59,158 nt of DNA from an uncultured Muribaculaceae bacterium. GTDB taxonomy: Bacteria; Bacteroidota; Bacteroidia; Bacteroidales; Muribaculaceae. Both the position numbers and the translations under genes were made by a program. Location: positions 1 through 59,158 of the forward strand of contig CANDNO010000009.1 in the NCBI GenBank assembly GCA_947386115.1. The letters are read 5' to 3'. Positions 9,880 through 19,070 of the stretch are shown here, piece by piece. Within the stretch, counting starts at the first letter, position 1. Every line of letters begins with the position of its first letter. The notes under the pieces are model-generated. The model saw nothing but the letters and a program-made list of their open reading frames with translations, was not told the origin of the DNA and did not search any database.

Positions 9880-10653
9880 ATGAGTCAACAAAACGAACAA
9901 TCACCGCTACGCTCCGACTGCGTAGTTATCATACCGATGTACAACGAGCGTGAAAACGCCGCTGCCATCATCGACGCCGTTATGGCAAGGCCCCACCCCA
10001 TGGATGTACTCGTCATCGACGACGGGTCGCCCGACGGGACCGCCGCCATCGTAAAGAAGAAAATGGCCGAATATCCCGGCTGCGTAAACATAATCGAACG
10101 CGAGGGGAAACAGGGCCTCGGCACTGCCTACATCACAGGTTTCAAACGCGCTCTGGCCGACGGCTACGAGTATATCTTCGAGATGGACGCCGACTTCTCC
10201 CACAACCCCGATGACCTCATGGCGCTGTACGACGCCTGTGCCAACAAAGGGGCCGACGTGGCCATAGGCTCGCGCTACATTACCGGAGTCAACGTGGTCA
10301 ACTGGCCCATGGGACGCGTCCTGATGAGCTACTACGCATCAAAATACGTGCGCATTGTCACCGGCATGAAGATTCGCGACACAACAGCCGGCTTCGTGTG
10401 CTACCGCCGCCGCGTGCTCCAGACGCTCGAACTCGACAAGATACGCTTCAAAGGCTATGCTTTCCAGATCGAGATGAAATTCACTGCCTACAAGTGCGGC
10501 TTCAAGATCGTCGAGGTGCCCATCATATTTGTAAACCGCGTGCTCGGCACGAGCAAGATGAACAGCGGTATATTCGGCGAAGCCGTCTTTGGCGTGATAA
10601 AGCTCAAGACATCAAGCTGGTTCAGAAAATATCCCAAGCCCGTAGAATCATGA
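9880..10653 (+). CDS. Polyprenol-phosphate mannosyltransferase-like GT2 glycosyltransferase
   Basis: 257 residues. GT-A fold with VVIIPMYNERENA at the N-terminus, the first Asp cluster VLVIDDGSPDGTA, the D-x-D type motif FEMDADFSHNPDD, and GSRYITG and TTAGFVCYRR. These match DPM1-like enzymes, which transfer a sugar from a nucleotide donor to a lipid phosphate at the inner membrane. No C-terminal membrane anchor is present. I start it at the ATG at 9880, 4 nt after the yeiH-type stop, because the upstream extension would overlap that gene. Its stop overlaps the pyrC start (ATGA). Confidence 0.9.
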   Translation: MSQQNEQSPLRSDCVVIIPMYNERENAAAIIDAVMARPHPMDVLVIDDGSPDGTAAIVKKKMAEYPGCVNIIEREGKQGLGTAYITGFKRALADGYEYIFEMDADFSHNPDDLMALYDACANKGADVAIGSRYITGVNVVNWPMGRVLMSYYASKYVRIVTGMKIRDTTAGFVCYRRRVLQTLELDKIRFKGYAFQIEMKFTAYKCGFKIVEVPIIFVNRVLGTSKMNSGIFGEAVFGVIKLKTSSWFRKYPKPVES

Positions 10654-12014
10654 AGACGCTCCTGTACAACGCCCTTATCGCCGGCGACTGCAAAACGGCA
10701 AAAGGTTATGTCATCCTTGACGGCGACATGATAGAAACCGTCGCCGAGGGGTGCCCCGACGAGTCAATGCTCGGCGACTCCACTGTAAATGCAATCGACT
10801 GCGAGGGCGACATATTGATGCCCGGCGCTATCGACACCCACGTGCATTTCCGCGACCCGGGACTCACCGCCAAGGGTGACATCGACACCGAGAGCCACGC
10901 AGCCGTCGCCGGCGGCGTGACATCCTACATAGACATGCCCAACACCAAGCCGGCCACTGTCACCATCGAGGCCTGGAGCGACAAAATGCAGCGTGCCGCA
11001 CAGGTTTCGGCAGCCAACTATGCCTTTTTCATCGGCGCCACCAACGACAACCTGTCCACCCTGCTTAAGGCCGACTACAGCCGCGTGCCGGGCATAAAGC
11101 TTTTCATGGGCTCGTCGACAGGCAACATGCTCGTTGACAGCAAGTCGATGCTCGACGATCTGTTTGCACAGTCACCGGCACTCATAATGGTACACGCCGA
11201 GGACGAAGACACCATACGCGCCAACAAAGCCCGCATCGAGGCCGAGTACCCCGACGGCGACGTGCCACTGACCCTACACAGCGTCATGCGCTCGTCCGAG
11301 GCCTGTGTCAAGGCATCACGCCATGCCGTAGAGCTGGCCCGACGCCACAACGCTCGCCTGCACCTCGCCCACGTATCGACGGCAGCCGAGCTCGAGCTTC
11401 TGCAGGCCGGCGATATTGAGGGAAAACGTATCACAGCCGAGACCTGTCCCCACTACCTGCTCTTTACCGATGCCGACCTGGCCACAAAGGGAGCAAGGGT
11501 AAAATGTAATCCGGCAATCAAGACAGCCCACGACCGCGACGCTCTCATTAAGGCTCTGAAAGAAGGACTTATCGACACCATAGCGACCGACCATGCCCCG
11601 CACCTTTCGGCCGACAAAGCCGGCGACCTATTCCACGCGGCATCGGGTATGCCCGGAGTACAGTTCTCACTGCCTCTGATGCTCTCGATGGGTTTTGCCC
11701 CCGAGCTGACAGCCCGGCTGATGGCCGAAAATCCGTCCCGCCTGTTCGGCATCGATAAGCGCGGCTTCATTCGCCCCGGATACAAGGCCGACGTAGTGAG
11801 AGTGAAACGTCTCGAAACGCCACACACGATAACCGACCCTGACGTGGTGAGCCGCTGCGGCTGGACCCCGTTTACAGGCTGCGAGACAAGCTACGAGGTA
11901 GTGACAACATGGGTCAACGGACACCCCGCCTACGACCATGGCAAATTCTCAAGCAAGAGAACATCCCAAGAATTGAAATTCAATCAATCTAATGCTGTGC
12001 CCGCAGCGTTATAA
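10650..12014 (+). CDS. pyrC: Dihydroorotase
   Basis: 454 residues, amidohydrolase fold. DTHVHFRDPGLTAKGD carries the H-x-H zinc ligands; NTKPATV, HAEDED, AHVSTA, ETCPHYL, KCNPAIK and IATDHAPH (late metal Asp and His) follow in family order. The size and the motif after H-x-H fit the long class I dihydroorotases. It cyclises carbamoyl-aspartate in pyrimidine synthesis. carB of the same pathway lies at 47-50 kb on the other strand. It starts inside the preceding stop (ATGA) and ends 6 nt before hflX. Confidence 0.95.
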   Translation: MKTLLYNALIAGDCKTAKGYVILDGDMIETVAEGCPDESMLGDSTVNAIDCEGDILMPGAIDTHVHFRDPGLTAKGDIDTESHAAVAGGVTSYIDMPNTKPATVTIEAWSDKMQRAAQVSAANYAFFIGATNDNLSTLLKADYSRVPGIKLFMGSSTGNMLVDSKSMLDDLFAQSPALIMVHAEDEDTIRANKARIEAEYPDGDVPLTLHSVMRSSEACVKASRHAVELARRHNARLHLAHVSTAAELELLQAGDIEGKRITAETCPHYLLFTDADLATKGARVKCNPAIKTAHDRDALIKALKEGLIDTIATDHAPHLSADKAGDLFHAASGMPGVQFSLPLMLSMGFAPELTARLMAENPSRLFGIDKRGFIRPGYKADVVRVKRLETPHTITDPDVVSRCGWTPFTGCETSYEVVTTWVNGHPAYDHGKFSSKRTSQELKFNQSNAVPAAL

Positions 12015-12020
12015 TACAGT

Positions 12021-13265
12021 ATGAAAGAATTTGTAATAAGTAAAGAAACAACCGAGAACGCCGTCCTCGTGGGCCTCGTTACCCGCGAGCAAAGCGAAGA
12101 GAAAGTCAACGAGTATCTTGATGAACTCGAGTTCCTTGCCGACACTGCCGGCGCCGTTACCGTGAAAAGATTCATCCAGAAACTCGACTATCCCAACCCG
12201 CGCACATTTGTGGGCAAGGGCAAACTCGACGAGATAAAACAGTACATCGAAGAAAACGAGGTGGGCATGGTAATATTTGACGATGACCTGTCGACCAAGC
12301 AGGTGTCAAACATCGAGCGGGAGCTCCAGGTCAAGATTCTCGACCGCACGAGCCTCATCCTCGATATCTTCGCCCTGCGCGCCCAGACGGCCAACGCACG
12401 TACCCAAGTCGAGCTGGCCCAGTACCAGTATATGCTGCCCCGACTCACCCGCCTGTGGACCCACCTCGAGCGTCAGCGTGGCGGTATAGGCATGCGTGGT
12501 CCCGGCGAGACCCAGATCGAGACCGACCGCCGTATTATCCTCGACAAGATTGCCCGACTGAAGGAGGAGCTCAAATCGATCGACAAACAGAAGTCGATAC
12601 AGCGCAAAAACCGTGGCAAACTCACCCGAGTTGCCCTCGTGGGCTACACCAACGTGGGTAAATCGACTCTGATGAACCTGTTGAGCAAGAGCGAAGTATT
12701 TGCCGAGAACAAACTGTTTGCCACGCTCGACACCACCGTGCGCAAGGTAATCATCGACAACCTGCCGTTCCTGCTCACCGACACTGTAGGATTCATACGC
12801 AAACTTCCCACCAACCTTGTCGACTCGTTCAAATCGACTCTTGACGAGGTGCGCGACGCCGACCTTCTTGTTCATGTCGTAGACATCAGCCACCCGCAGT
12901 TTGAGGAGCAGATCGAGGTTGTCAACAAGACCCTGCGCGACATCTGCGGCGACCAGGAGAAGCCCATGATAATGGTATTCAACAAGATCGACGCTTTCAC
13001 CTACAAGCCTAAGGATGCCGACGATCTCACTCCGCGCACACGTGAGAATATCTCGCTCGAGGAGCTCAAAGCCACCTGGATGAACAAGCTGCACGACAAC
13101 TGCGTGTTCATCTCGGCCAAGACAGGGCGTAATATCGACGAGCTCAAGCACTTGCTCTATGAAAAAGCCCGCGAGATTCACCTCACCCGATTCCCCTACA
13201 ACGACTTTCTTTTCCAGAAATATGACGATATCCAGCAAGATGACAACAACGATGCCGGGGAATAA
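12021..13265 (+). CDS. hflX: Ribosome-associated GTPase HflX
   Basis: 414 residues. An N-terminal HflX domain (FVGKGKLDEI, the DRTSLILDIFALRAQTANA stretch), the glycine-rich linker GGIGMRGPGETQIETDRR and a coiled helix precede the G domain. That domain has G1 GYTNVGKST at about 208-216, G3 DTVGF, G4 NKID and a short C-terminal extension. HflX binds 50S subunits and rescues or splits stalled 70S ribosomes. It is an internal gene of the rex operon. Confidence 0.96.
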   Translation: MKEFVISKETTENAVLVGLVTREQSEEKVNEYLDELEFLADTAGAVTVKRFIQKLDYPNPRTFVGKGKLDEIKQYIEENEVGMVIFDDDLSTKQVSNIERELQVKILDRTSLILDIFALRAQTANARTQVELAQYQYMLPRLTRLWTHLERQRGGIGMRGPGETQIETDRRIILDKIARLKEELKSIDKQKSIQRKNRGKLTRVALVGYTNVGKSTLMNLLSKSEVFAENKLFATLDTTVRKVIIDNLPFLLTDTVGFIRKLPTNLVDSFKSTLDEVRDADLLVHVVDISHPQFEEQIEVVNKTLRDICGDQEKPMIMVFNKIDAFTYKPKDADDLTPRTRENISLEELKATWMNKLHDNCVFISAKTGRNIDELKHLLYEKAREIHLTRFPYNDFLFQKYDDIQQDDNNDAGE

Positions 13266-13269
13266 TGCC

Positions 13270-14607
13270 ATGTCATGGACTCGCCTCGTGAGCGACAAGC
13301 GATTCGGCCTCGAAGACGCGATCGACAACAAGGGGGGCGTTCGCAGCGACTTCAGGCGCGACTTTGACCGCATGGTGTTCTCGTCGCCATTCAGGCGCCT
13401 GCAGAACAAGACACAGGTATTTCCACTGCCGGGTGGCAGCATCTTCGTGCACAATCGCTTGACCCACAGTCTCGAAGTTTCGTCGGTGGGCCGGTCGATA
13501 GCCACCGAGGCCATGACTGCGCTCAAGCCGCGCTATGAAGGGACACCCGATGCCGCCGCGCTCGAATCGATAGGCGAAATCGTCGCCGCCGCCTGTCTGG
13601 CCCACGACCTGGGCAACCCGCCATTCGGCCACTCGGGCGAGAAAGCGATATCGACATTCTTCTCAGAGGGTGAGGGCGCAGTGCTGCGCGACAGCCTCAC
13701 CGACGCCGAGTGGAGCGACCTGGTTCACTTCGAGGGCAATGCCAACGCTCTCAGAGTGCTGACCCACAATTTCAACGGCCGCCGCCATGGCGGTTTCGGC
13801 ATGACCTACGCCACTCTGGCCTCGATCGTGAAATACCCCTACGAGTCATCCATAGCATCGCCGGGCGGAAAATTCGGCTTCTTCAGCACCGAGAGGGAAT
13901 CGTTCGAGAAAATAGCCCGCGAGCTCGGTATGATCAAGCGCGACCGCCCCGACGGCGCTCTCGAGTATGCACGCCATCCGCTCGTCTACATAGTCGAGGC
14001 TGCCGATGACATCTGCTACGAGATAATGGACATCGAGGATGCCCACAAGCTCAAGATATTGTCGACCGAGGAGGTCATTCCGCTGCTTTTAAGCTACTTC
14101 ACAGGCGACTCGCTCGCCCGACACTCCGAGGCTATCGACACCATAAGCGACCCCAACGAGAAGGTCGCCTACCTGCGCTCATCGGTCATTAGCCGACTCG
14201 TCACTCGCTGTGCCGAGACATTTGTAGCCAATGAGCAAGCCATCATGGAGGGGCGCTTCGAGGGCTCACTCCTGCATGCCATCGACGGGCCCGAGCGCCG
14301 GGCCTACGAGGAATGCAACAGGCTCTCATGGGATAAGATATACTGTGCCGGCGATGTTGTCGACATAGAGCTTGCCGGTAACCGCATCATTACGTTCCTG
14401 CTTCAGAAGCACATCCACGCCGTGCGATTTCCCGAGCTTAACTACTCGCGCCTGTTGCTCGCCAAGGTTCCGGGCCAGTATGACGTGAAAGCCCCTACCC
14501 TGTTCGGCCGCATACAAGCCGTCCTCGACCACATCTCGGCCATGACCGACGTGTATGCTCTCGACCTTTACCGCAAACTTAACGGACAAACACTTCCCGC
14601 CGTATGA
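13270..14607 (+). CDS. dgt: dGTPase / HD-domain deoxynucleotide triphosphohydrolase
   Basis: 445 residues. Family blocks are RDFDRMVFSSPFRRLQNKTQ, HNRLTHSLEVS (first metal His), the HD pair in CLAHDLGNPPFGHSGE at about 110, and EAADDICYEIMDIED. It hydrolyses dNTPs to deoxynucleosides and triphosphate. An ATG at 13252 is also in frame and would overlap hflX. I prefer 13270 because MSWTRLVSDKRFG aligns with the usual N-terminus of Bacteroidetes relatives (from memory). Its last codons overlap the next gene (ATGA). Confidence 0.93.
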   Translation: MSWTRLVSDKRFGLEDAIDNKGGVRSDFRRDFDRMVFSSPFRRLQNKTQVFPLPGGSIFVHNRLTHSLEVSSVGRSIATEAMTALKPRYEGTPDAAALESIGEIVAAACLAHDLGNPPFGHSGEKAISTFFSEGEGAVLRDSLTDAEWSDLVHFEGNANALRVLTHNFNGRRHGGFGMTYATLASIVKYPYESSIASPGGKFGFFSTERESFEKIARELGMIKRDRPDGALEYARHPLVYIVEAADDICYEIMDIEDAHKLKILSTEEVIPLLLSYFTGDSLARHSEAIDTISDPNEKVAYLRSSVISRLVTRCAETFVANEQAIMEGRFEGSLLHAIDGPERRAYEECNRLSWDKIYCAGDVVDIELAGNRIITFLLQKHIHAVRFPELNYSRLLLAKVPGQYDVKAPTLFGRIQAVLDHISAMTDVYALDLYRKLNGQTLPAV

Positions 14608-15857
14608 CAAGATACCTGCTCACCATACTCACGGCTCTGGTAGCCCTGACAACCTACGCCCGCACGCCGGGCGAAGTGCCCAACGTACACCTGCAGAGAG
14701 CCACCTCGTGGGTGAGCGACCCCGACGGCGTGCTGTCGCCGGCAGCCCGCGCACAGGCCGACTCGCTGCTGAATGCGCTAAATGACTCGACGACAACCGA
14801 GGTTACCGTGGCCGTCGTAGCCGACATGAGCGGCCAGGACATCGACTCGTTCGCAACCGAGCTGTTCGGGCTGTGGGGCATAGGAAAGAAAGACCGTGAC
14901 AACGGCCTACTGCTGGTGATCTCGCGCGATGACCGTCGCGCCGCCCTCCGCACGGGCTACGGCATGGAGGGTGTGATAAACGACGGTCGTGCCGGCCGCA
15001 TCATACGCAACGATATAGCCCCGAACATGAAAGCCGGCGATCCCGACCGGGCGCTAATTCAGGCCATAGGGTCGATAGGCGACTATATCCGTGACCCTGA
15101 GGCTGCCGACTACCTGCACAGCGACCAAAAGACAGGTAAGAACTCCAACAAAGACGATTTCAAGGAGTTCATCAAGGGCTATGGAGCGATCGCGATAATG
15201 ATGACCATAGGATTGATCGTATGGCTCGTTATTGCCTACGTATCATCGCGTCATCTCACCGACCAGCAACGTTACACGAGGCTGGAAAACATGCGCCTGC
15301 CGGCGCTGATGGCGATACCTTTCACTCTCGGACTGGCCGCCGTGGCATGGCTGCCGCTGTGGCTCCTAATGCGCCATACACGCCTTCACCGCCACGATTG
15401 CCCCAACTGCGGCACACGCATGAAACGTGTCGACGAGGTGCACGACAACGACTACCTCACTCCGGCCCAGGATATGGAGGAGAAACTCAACTCGGTCGAC
15501 TATGACGTGTGGCTGTGTCCTAAATGCAATGAGACCGATATCATACCGTACATCAACCGCAGGTCAAGCTATACCGTATGCCCGGCATGCGGCGCCCGCG
15601 CACAGGCTCTCCAGGCCAACCGCATCCTGCGACAGCCAACCACGCGCACCGAGGGACAGGGCGTGCGTATATACCGATGCCTCAACTGCGGAAACATCAA
15701 CAACAAGCCATATACTATCGCAAAAGTGGTGGAACCGCCCATCATCATTGCCGGTGGCGGTGGAGGTGGCCGTGGTTTTGGCGGTGGAGGCGGCTTCTCG
15801 GGAGGCAGCTTCGGCGGCGGAATGACCGGCGGCGGCGGAGCCTCGGGCGGCTGGTAG
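14604..15857 (+). CDS. TPM-domain membrane protein with zinc ribbons and Gly-rich tail
   Basis: 417 residues. A signal peptide (about 1-19) is followed by a TPM/YgcG domain (about 30-165: WVSDPDGVLSP, VTVAVVADMSGQD, DRDNGLLLVISRDDR, LRTGYGMEG). Two membrane segments (about 194-212 and 238-256) come next. Then there are four CxxC pairs (CPNC, CPKC, CPAC, CLNC), enough for two zinc ribbons, and a Gly/Ser-rich C-terminus ending GGGGASGGW. TPM proteins are membrane-associated with poorly defined roles, and some have weak phosphatase activity. It is the last gene of the rex operon and converges with the next gene 7 nt away. Confidence 0.85.
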   Translation: MTRYLLTILTALVALTTYARTPGEVPNVHLQRATSWVSDPDGVLSPAARAQADSLLNALNDSTTTEVTVAVVADMSGQDIDSFATELFGLWGIGKKDRDNGLLLVISRDDRRAALRTGYGMEGVINDGRAGRIIRNDIAPNMKAGDPDRALIQAIGSIGDYIRDPEAADYLHSDQKTGKNSNKDDFKEFIKGYGAIAIMMTIGLIVWLVIAYVSSRHLTDQQRYTRLENMRLPALMAIPFTLGLAAVAWLPLWLLMRHTRLHRHDCPNCGTRMKRVDEVHDNDYLTPAQDMEEKLNSVDYDVWLCPKCNETDIIPYINRRSSYTVCPACGARAQALQANRILRQPTTRTEGQGVRIYRCLNCGNINNKPYTIAKVVEPPIIIAGGGGGGRGFGGGGGFSGGSFGGGMTGGGGASGGW

Positions 15858-15864
15858 AAAGCGG

Positions 15865-16878
15865 TTAACGGAGCGTATCAAGCCACTTACATATCTCGGC
15901 AAGGACATCCTCTGAGATATCCTCGGGGATCGAGGCATATTCCTGCATGAGGCCCGTCGAGCAATGCTGCATGAGGTGGTTGTGACCCTCCATGAGGCGC
16001 GTAGTCACCTCGGGGTTAAGCGATGATATCGTCGACAGGTTCTCGGGAAGGACCTGGATGTCCTTACTGCCGTTGAGCGCGAGCCAGGACACCGAAACCG
16101 AACGTATATCGTCGGCCGGATCATACTTGATCATTTCCCTATACCAGGGCGAACACAGGACCTCGATCTGCTGGCTCAGCTGTTTCTGAATCTCAGGCAT
16201 CTTGGCCATTTCACCAAGCTGTTCCGACAATATCTGATACAACGACGTGCGCACCATGATGGTGGGGGTCTCAGACTTGATGAGATTGAGTATGCGTCGT
16301 TGCGTAGCCTCGCCATCCCACCGTCCCAGCATTGCTGTAGCTATGGCGCGTGCCTGAGACATGACAATCGAGTCGCCGCTCCACGCGGGAGCCCCAAGCG
16401 TAACGATAAAATCACACTCGGGATTATCATTGGCTATTTTTATCGCAACAGTTCCACCCTCCGAGTGGCCCAGCACGCCTATCGGCACCTTGACGGTAAG
16501 ACAGGAATCGAGCTTGTCCATAGCCGCCGAGATATCGACTACATAATCATCGGTAGTCGATGTGGCCGGATTTCCGCCACTCTCACCCACTCCGCGGTCA
16601 TCGATGCGCAAAACGGCATATCCTCTTGCCGACAGATACTCGGCTATGGCCTTGAATGGCTTGTGGCCCATAATCTCCTCATCGCGGTTCTGCTGGCCGC
16701 TTCCGGTGGCAAGAACGAGGCCGGCCTTGGGCTTGTCGCCATCGGGCATAGTCAATGTACCGCCAAGCGTGATATTGTGCTGAGTGTTATACACCTTAAC
16801 ATCCTGCTCGGTAAACGACTGCGCGGCCGCCGTCATTATGGCCATGGATGCAAGGCCCAAAAGAATAAAAAGTTTCAT
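15865..16878 (-). CDS. Exported alpha/beta hydrolase
   Basis: 337 residues with a signal peptide (about 1-19, ending TAAAQ). The fold is an alpha/beta hydrolase. The oxyanion-region segment is LATGSGQQNRDEEIMGHKPF, then come YAVLRIDDRGVGES and the nucleophile elbow GHSEGG, with a late His in MEGHNHLMQH completing the triad. It is probably a periplasmic or secreted esterase or peptidase-like enzyme of the YdeN/YjfP-like group; the substrate is unknown. It starts 2 nt after the stop of the SDR gene and is most likely co-transcribed with it. Confidence 0.88.
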   Translation of the reverse strand: MKLFILLGLASMAIMTAAAQSFTEQDVKVYNTQHNITLGGTLTMPDGDKPKAGLVLATGSGQQNRDEEIMGHKPFKAIAEYLSARGYAVLRIDDRGVGESGGNPATSTTDDYVVDISAAMDKLDSCLTVKVPIGVLGHSEGGTVAIKIANDNPECDFIVTLGAPAWSGDSIVMSQARAIATAMLGRWDGEATQRRILNLIKSETPTIMVRTSLYQILSEQLGEMAKMPEIQKQLSQQIEVLCSPWYREMIKYDPADDIRSVSVSWLALNGSKDIQVLPENLSTISSLNPEVTTRLMEGHNHLMQHCSTGLMQEYASIPEDISEDVLAEICKWLDTLR

Positions 16879-16880
16879 GA

Positions 16881-17636
16881 CTATTGGCGATAAATGATTG
16901 ACCCGTTGGCCTGATGGGTCGCGAGGACGAGAACCTCGGCTATCTGAACGTGGGCCGGAGCCTGGGCGGCGTACAATACGGTATCGGCAATATCCTCGGC
17001 CGTGAGAGGGGTGATGCCACGGTAGACATTGTCGGCACGGTCGTTATCGCCATGAAAACGCACACGGCTGAAGTTGGTCTCGACAAGACCCGGCTTAATC
17101 AAAGTGACGCGCAACGGGGTCGAGGCGACATCGATACGCAGGCCGTCGGTAAGGGCCTTGACAGCCGACTTGGTAGCGCAATAGACATTTCCACCGGCAT
17201 AGGCCGCATCGCCGGCCACGCTGCCCATGTTGATTACATGTCCGCGACCACGCTCTATCATGCCGGGGACAATGAAACGGGTCATATTAAGCAAACCCTT
17301 GATATTGGTATCGATCATAACAGCCCAGTCGTCGGGGTTGCCTTCATATTCAGGCTCAAGACCGAGGGCGAGACCGGCATTATTGACAAGCACGTCGATT
17401 TCACGCCATGCAGCGGGAAGTGATTCGACTGCCTTGCTACATACTTCGCGATCCTGCACGTCGAAGTTAAGCGCAAGAACATCATCGGGATTATCCGATA
17501 ATTCGCGACATAAATCCTCAAGGCGGCGCGTGTTACGGCCGGTGATAATCACTCTATACCCGGCGCCCACAAACGCCCGCGCGCAAGCCTCGCCAATGCC
17601 CGACGTAGCGCCGGTAACCATTACAATCTTCTTCAT
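16881..17636 (-). CDS. Short-chain dehydrogenase/reductase (YdfG-like)
   Basis: 251 residues of classical SDR: TGATSGIG cofactor motif at the N-terminus, an Arg after strand 2 (TGRNTRR) suggesting NADP(H), NNAG, catalytic Ser in MGSVAG and YCATK. PGLVETNFS and a YRGITPLTAEDIADTV segment resemble the 3-hydroxy acid dehydrogenase YdfG group. The natural substrate is uncertain. A good promoter lies 27 nt upstream. The exported hydrolase follows directly, forming a two-gene unit. Confidence 0.9.
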   Translation of the reverse strand: MKKIVMVTGATSGIGEACARAFVGAGYRVIITGRNTRRLEDLCRELSDNPDDVLALNFDVQDREVCSKAVESLPAAWREIDVLVNNAGLALGLEPEYEGNPDDWAVMIDTNIKGLLNMTRFIVPGMIERGRGHVINMGSVAGDAAYAGGNVYCATKSAVKALTDGLRIDVASTPLRVTLIKPGLVETNFSRVRFHGDNDRADNVYRGITPLTAEDIADTVLYAAQAPAHVQIAEVLVLATHQANGSIIYRQ

Positions 17637-17662
17637 AGTCTGAAACTTTAGATTTTACAAAG

Positions 17663-17693
17663 CAAAGTTACTAAAAATCACACCGTCAACAAA
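17663..17693 (-). promoter_or_regulatory. Promoter of the SDR-hydrolase pair
   Basis: The minus strand reads TTTG (17690-17693), 19 nt, TAACTTTG (17663-17670), an exact Bacteroidetes -33/-7 arrangement 27 nt before the SDR start codon. Confidence 0.75.
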
Positions 17694-17731
17694 AGAATAT
17701 CAGGACTTAGACCCGACTATTAGCAAAACGA

Positions 17732-17754
17732 GGCGCCGTCAAGAAGACAGCGCC
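17732..17754 (-). terminator. Terminator after the DUF4855 lipoprotein gene
   Basis: The minus strand reads GGCGCTGTC, a 5-nt loop, GACGGCGCC (9 bp with one G-T pair), followed by TCGTTTTGC. It ends the PUL-side transcript before the SDR promoter. Confidence 0.6.
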
Positions 17755-17786
17755 CCGCAAGGACTAATAGCATAAAACAATTAAAA

Positions 17787-18992
17787 TCAAATCTTTGAAC
17801 GCAACGGACGCGTAGTCACAAACTTCGCAAACTCATGGTAAAGCTCGTTATCCTCGGCTTTCGATGAATTCTTAAGTGTGTGTACAGTGTTATTTCCCTG
17901 ATAGTAGGCGATGCGGCGTTCATCCCAAATCTTGTAACGGCGGAATGCATCCATGTAATTGCGCAGTTTGTAGCCGCGGCCATTCGATGCAAGGGCATTG
18001 TCGTCAAACTCCATCTCCATGCCCATTTTCGCCGATATACCCATATTGCAGGCCTCGTCGAGACGGCTCAGCGGGGTGGCGTCGTTAAAGAAGTAGTTGG
18101 GCTGCAGGTAGGCGTAATCGAATCCCCACTGCTGCCACTGAGCATAACCCTGGGCCGTGAAATAGGGTATCCAGTTGAACGAGTAGTTCAACGCATGCAG
18201 GTAATCAGATACAGCGGCAAGAATGGTCGATGAATCGGTCGACTTCTCTGCAATCCAATAAAAGCCGGCGAGTTCAACATTCTTATAAGCACGGTCATTG
18301 AACAGCGCACGCACGCGGTCGATATACCAGCGGCATGCCTCCACGCGGTCGGCAGCCTTTGAGAAATCGAGAGGCTTGCCGTCGACTTCGCCCCAGTAGG
18401 TCGTAGAGGCACCGGTTACGCTCGAATTCTTGCGTGTGATGGGCTCGGGGATGGTAATTACTACACGAGGTTTTTTCTTGGGCTGGCCGAGGCGTATTGC
18501 CGCATTGCCTACAGTCTCGTCAAGCGCGGCAATGTTATGCCCCTTGAGGAAATAGTAGTCGATGAGCCTTTCCCAGTCTTTTTTTGTAGCAGAATCGAGA
18601 ATATTGCCGGTCGACGGGTCCTTATAGCCTGTGGCGTATGTCACCATAGCCGATCCGCTGCCATAGTCGGCAAACTCAAGAAACAGGAACGCATCAAAGA
18701 ACCAGGTTTCGGTGCCGGCTTCATCCTTGTAAGATACGTATGACGACAGGCGGTCACTGTCCCAGTTGGGGATAAAACGCTGACGACCGCCACCATACAG
18801 CAGTACCATGTCGGTATAATCAAGAATCTTATCTCTTGATTTCTCCCACGAGTACATCTCATCAGGCTTGGGCTGCTCTATCGGCGGGACCTTATCATCG
18901 GGCTTGAATATATCGGGAACTGTGTGATCTTCTTCGCCACACGATGACATGATCAACAGTAATGACGATAGTATCAAAGAAGTGTATTTCAT
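17787..18992 (-). CDS. DUF4855-type lipoprotein
   Basis: 401 residues. A lipoprotein signal has its Cys at residue 18 (LLIMSSCGEED), followed by a Pro/Asp-rich linker. The body has MVLLYGGGRQRFIPNWDSD, FFDAFLFLEF, LIDYYFLKGHNI, RVVITIPEPI, VELAGFYWIAEKS, NWIPYFTAQG and MGMEMEFDD. This order matches DUF4855 proteins of Bacteroidetes, whose TIM-barrel-like fold suggests a glycan-active or glycan-binding role that is not demonstrated. I chose the ATG at 18992 because it places the lipobox correctly; the longer frame begins in intergenic sequence. It is the last gene of the PUL block. Confidence 0.75.
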   Translation of the reverse strand: MKYTSLILSSLLLIMSSCGEEDHTVPDIFKPDDKVPPIEQPKPDEMYSWEKSRDKILDYTDMVLLYGGGRQRFIPNWDSDRLSSYVSYKDEAGTETWFFDAFLFLEFADYGSGSAMVTYATGYKDPSTGNILDSATKKDWERLIDYYFLKGHNIAALDETVGNAAIRLGQPKKKPRVVITIPEPITRKNSSVTGASTTYWGEVDGKPLDFSKAADRVEACRWYIDRVRALFNDRAYKNVELAGFYWIAEKSTDSSTILAAVSDYLHALNYSFNWIPYFTAQGYAQWQQWGFDYAYLQPNYFFNDATPLSRLDEACNMGISAKMGMEMEFDDNALASNGRGYKLRNYMDAFRRYKIWDERRIAYYQGNNTVHTLKNSSKAEDNELYHEFAKFVTTRPLRSKI

Positions 18993-19021
18993 TTTATAAT
19001 CGGGTTTTAATTTTTTTGAAG

Positions 19022-19058
19022 AGGGCGGCACATAGTTCGTTGACTGCTGTGCCGCCCT
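19022..19058 (-). terminator. Strong hairpin between the NAGPA and DUF4855 genes
   Basis: A perfect 11-bp inverted repeat (AGGGCGGCACA and its complement) with a 15-nt loop lies 12 nt past the NAGPA-gene stop. No T-run follows directly on the minus strand. It may be a weak terminator or an mRNA-stability element separating expression of the two genes. Confidence 0.5.
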
Positions 19059-19070
19059 TTATGGGATGAT

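Noticed and set aside
12306-13526. Long minus-strand open frame (406 codons) opposite hflX
   Set aside because: It is the antisense shadow of hflX and the start of dgt: GC-rich codon bias keeps the reverse frame open, and its protein has no recognisable motifs, whereas the plus-strand genes are unambiguous.
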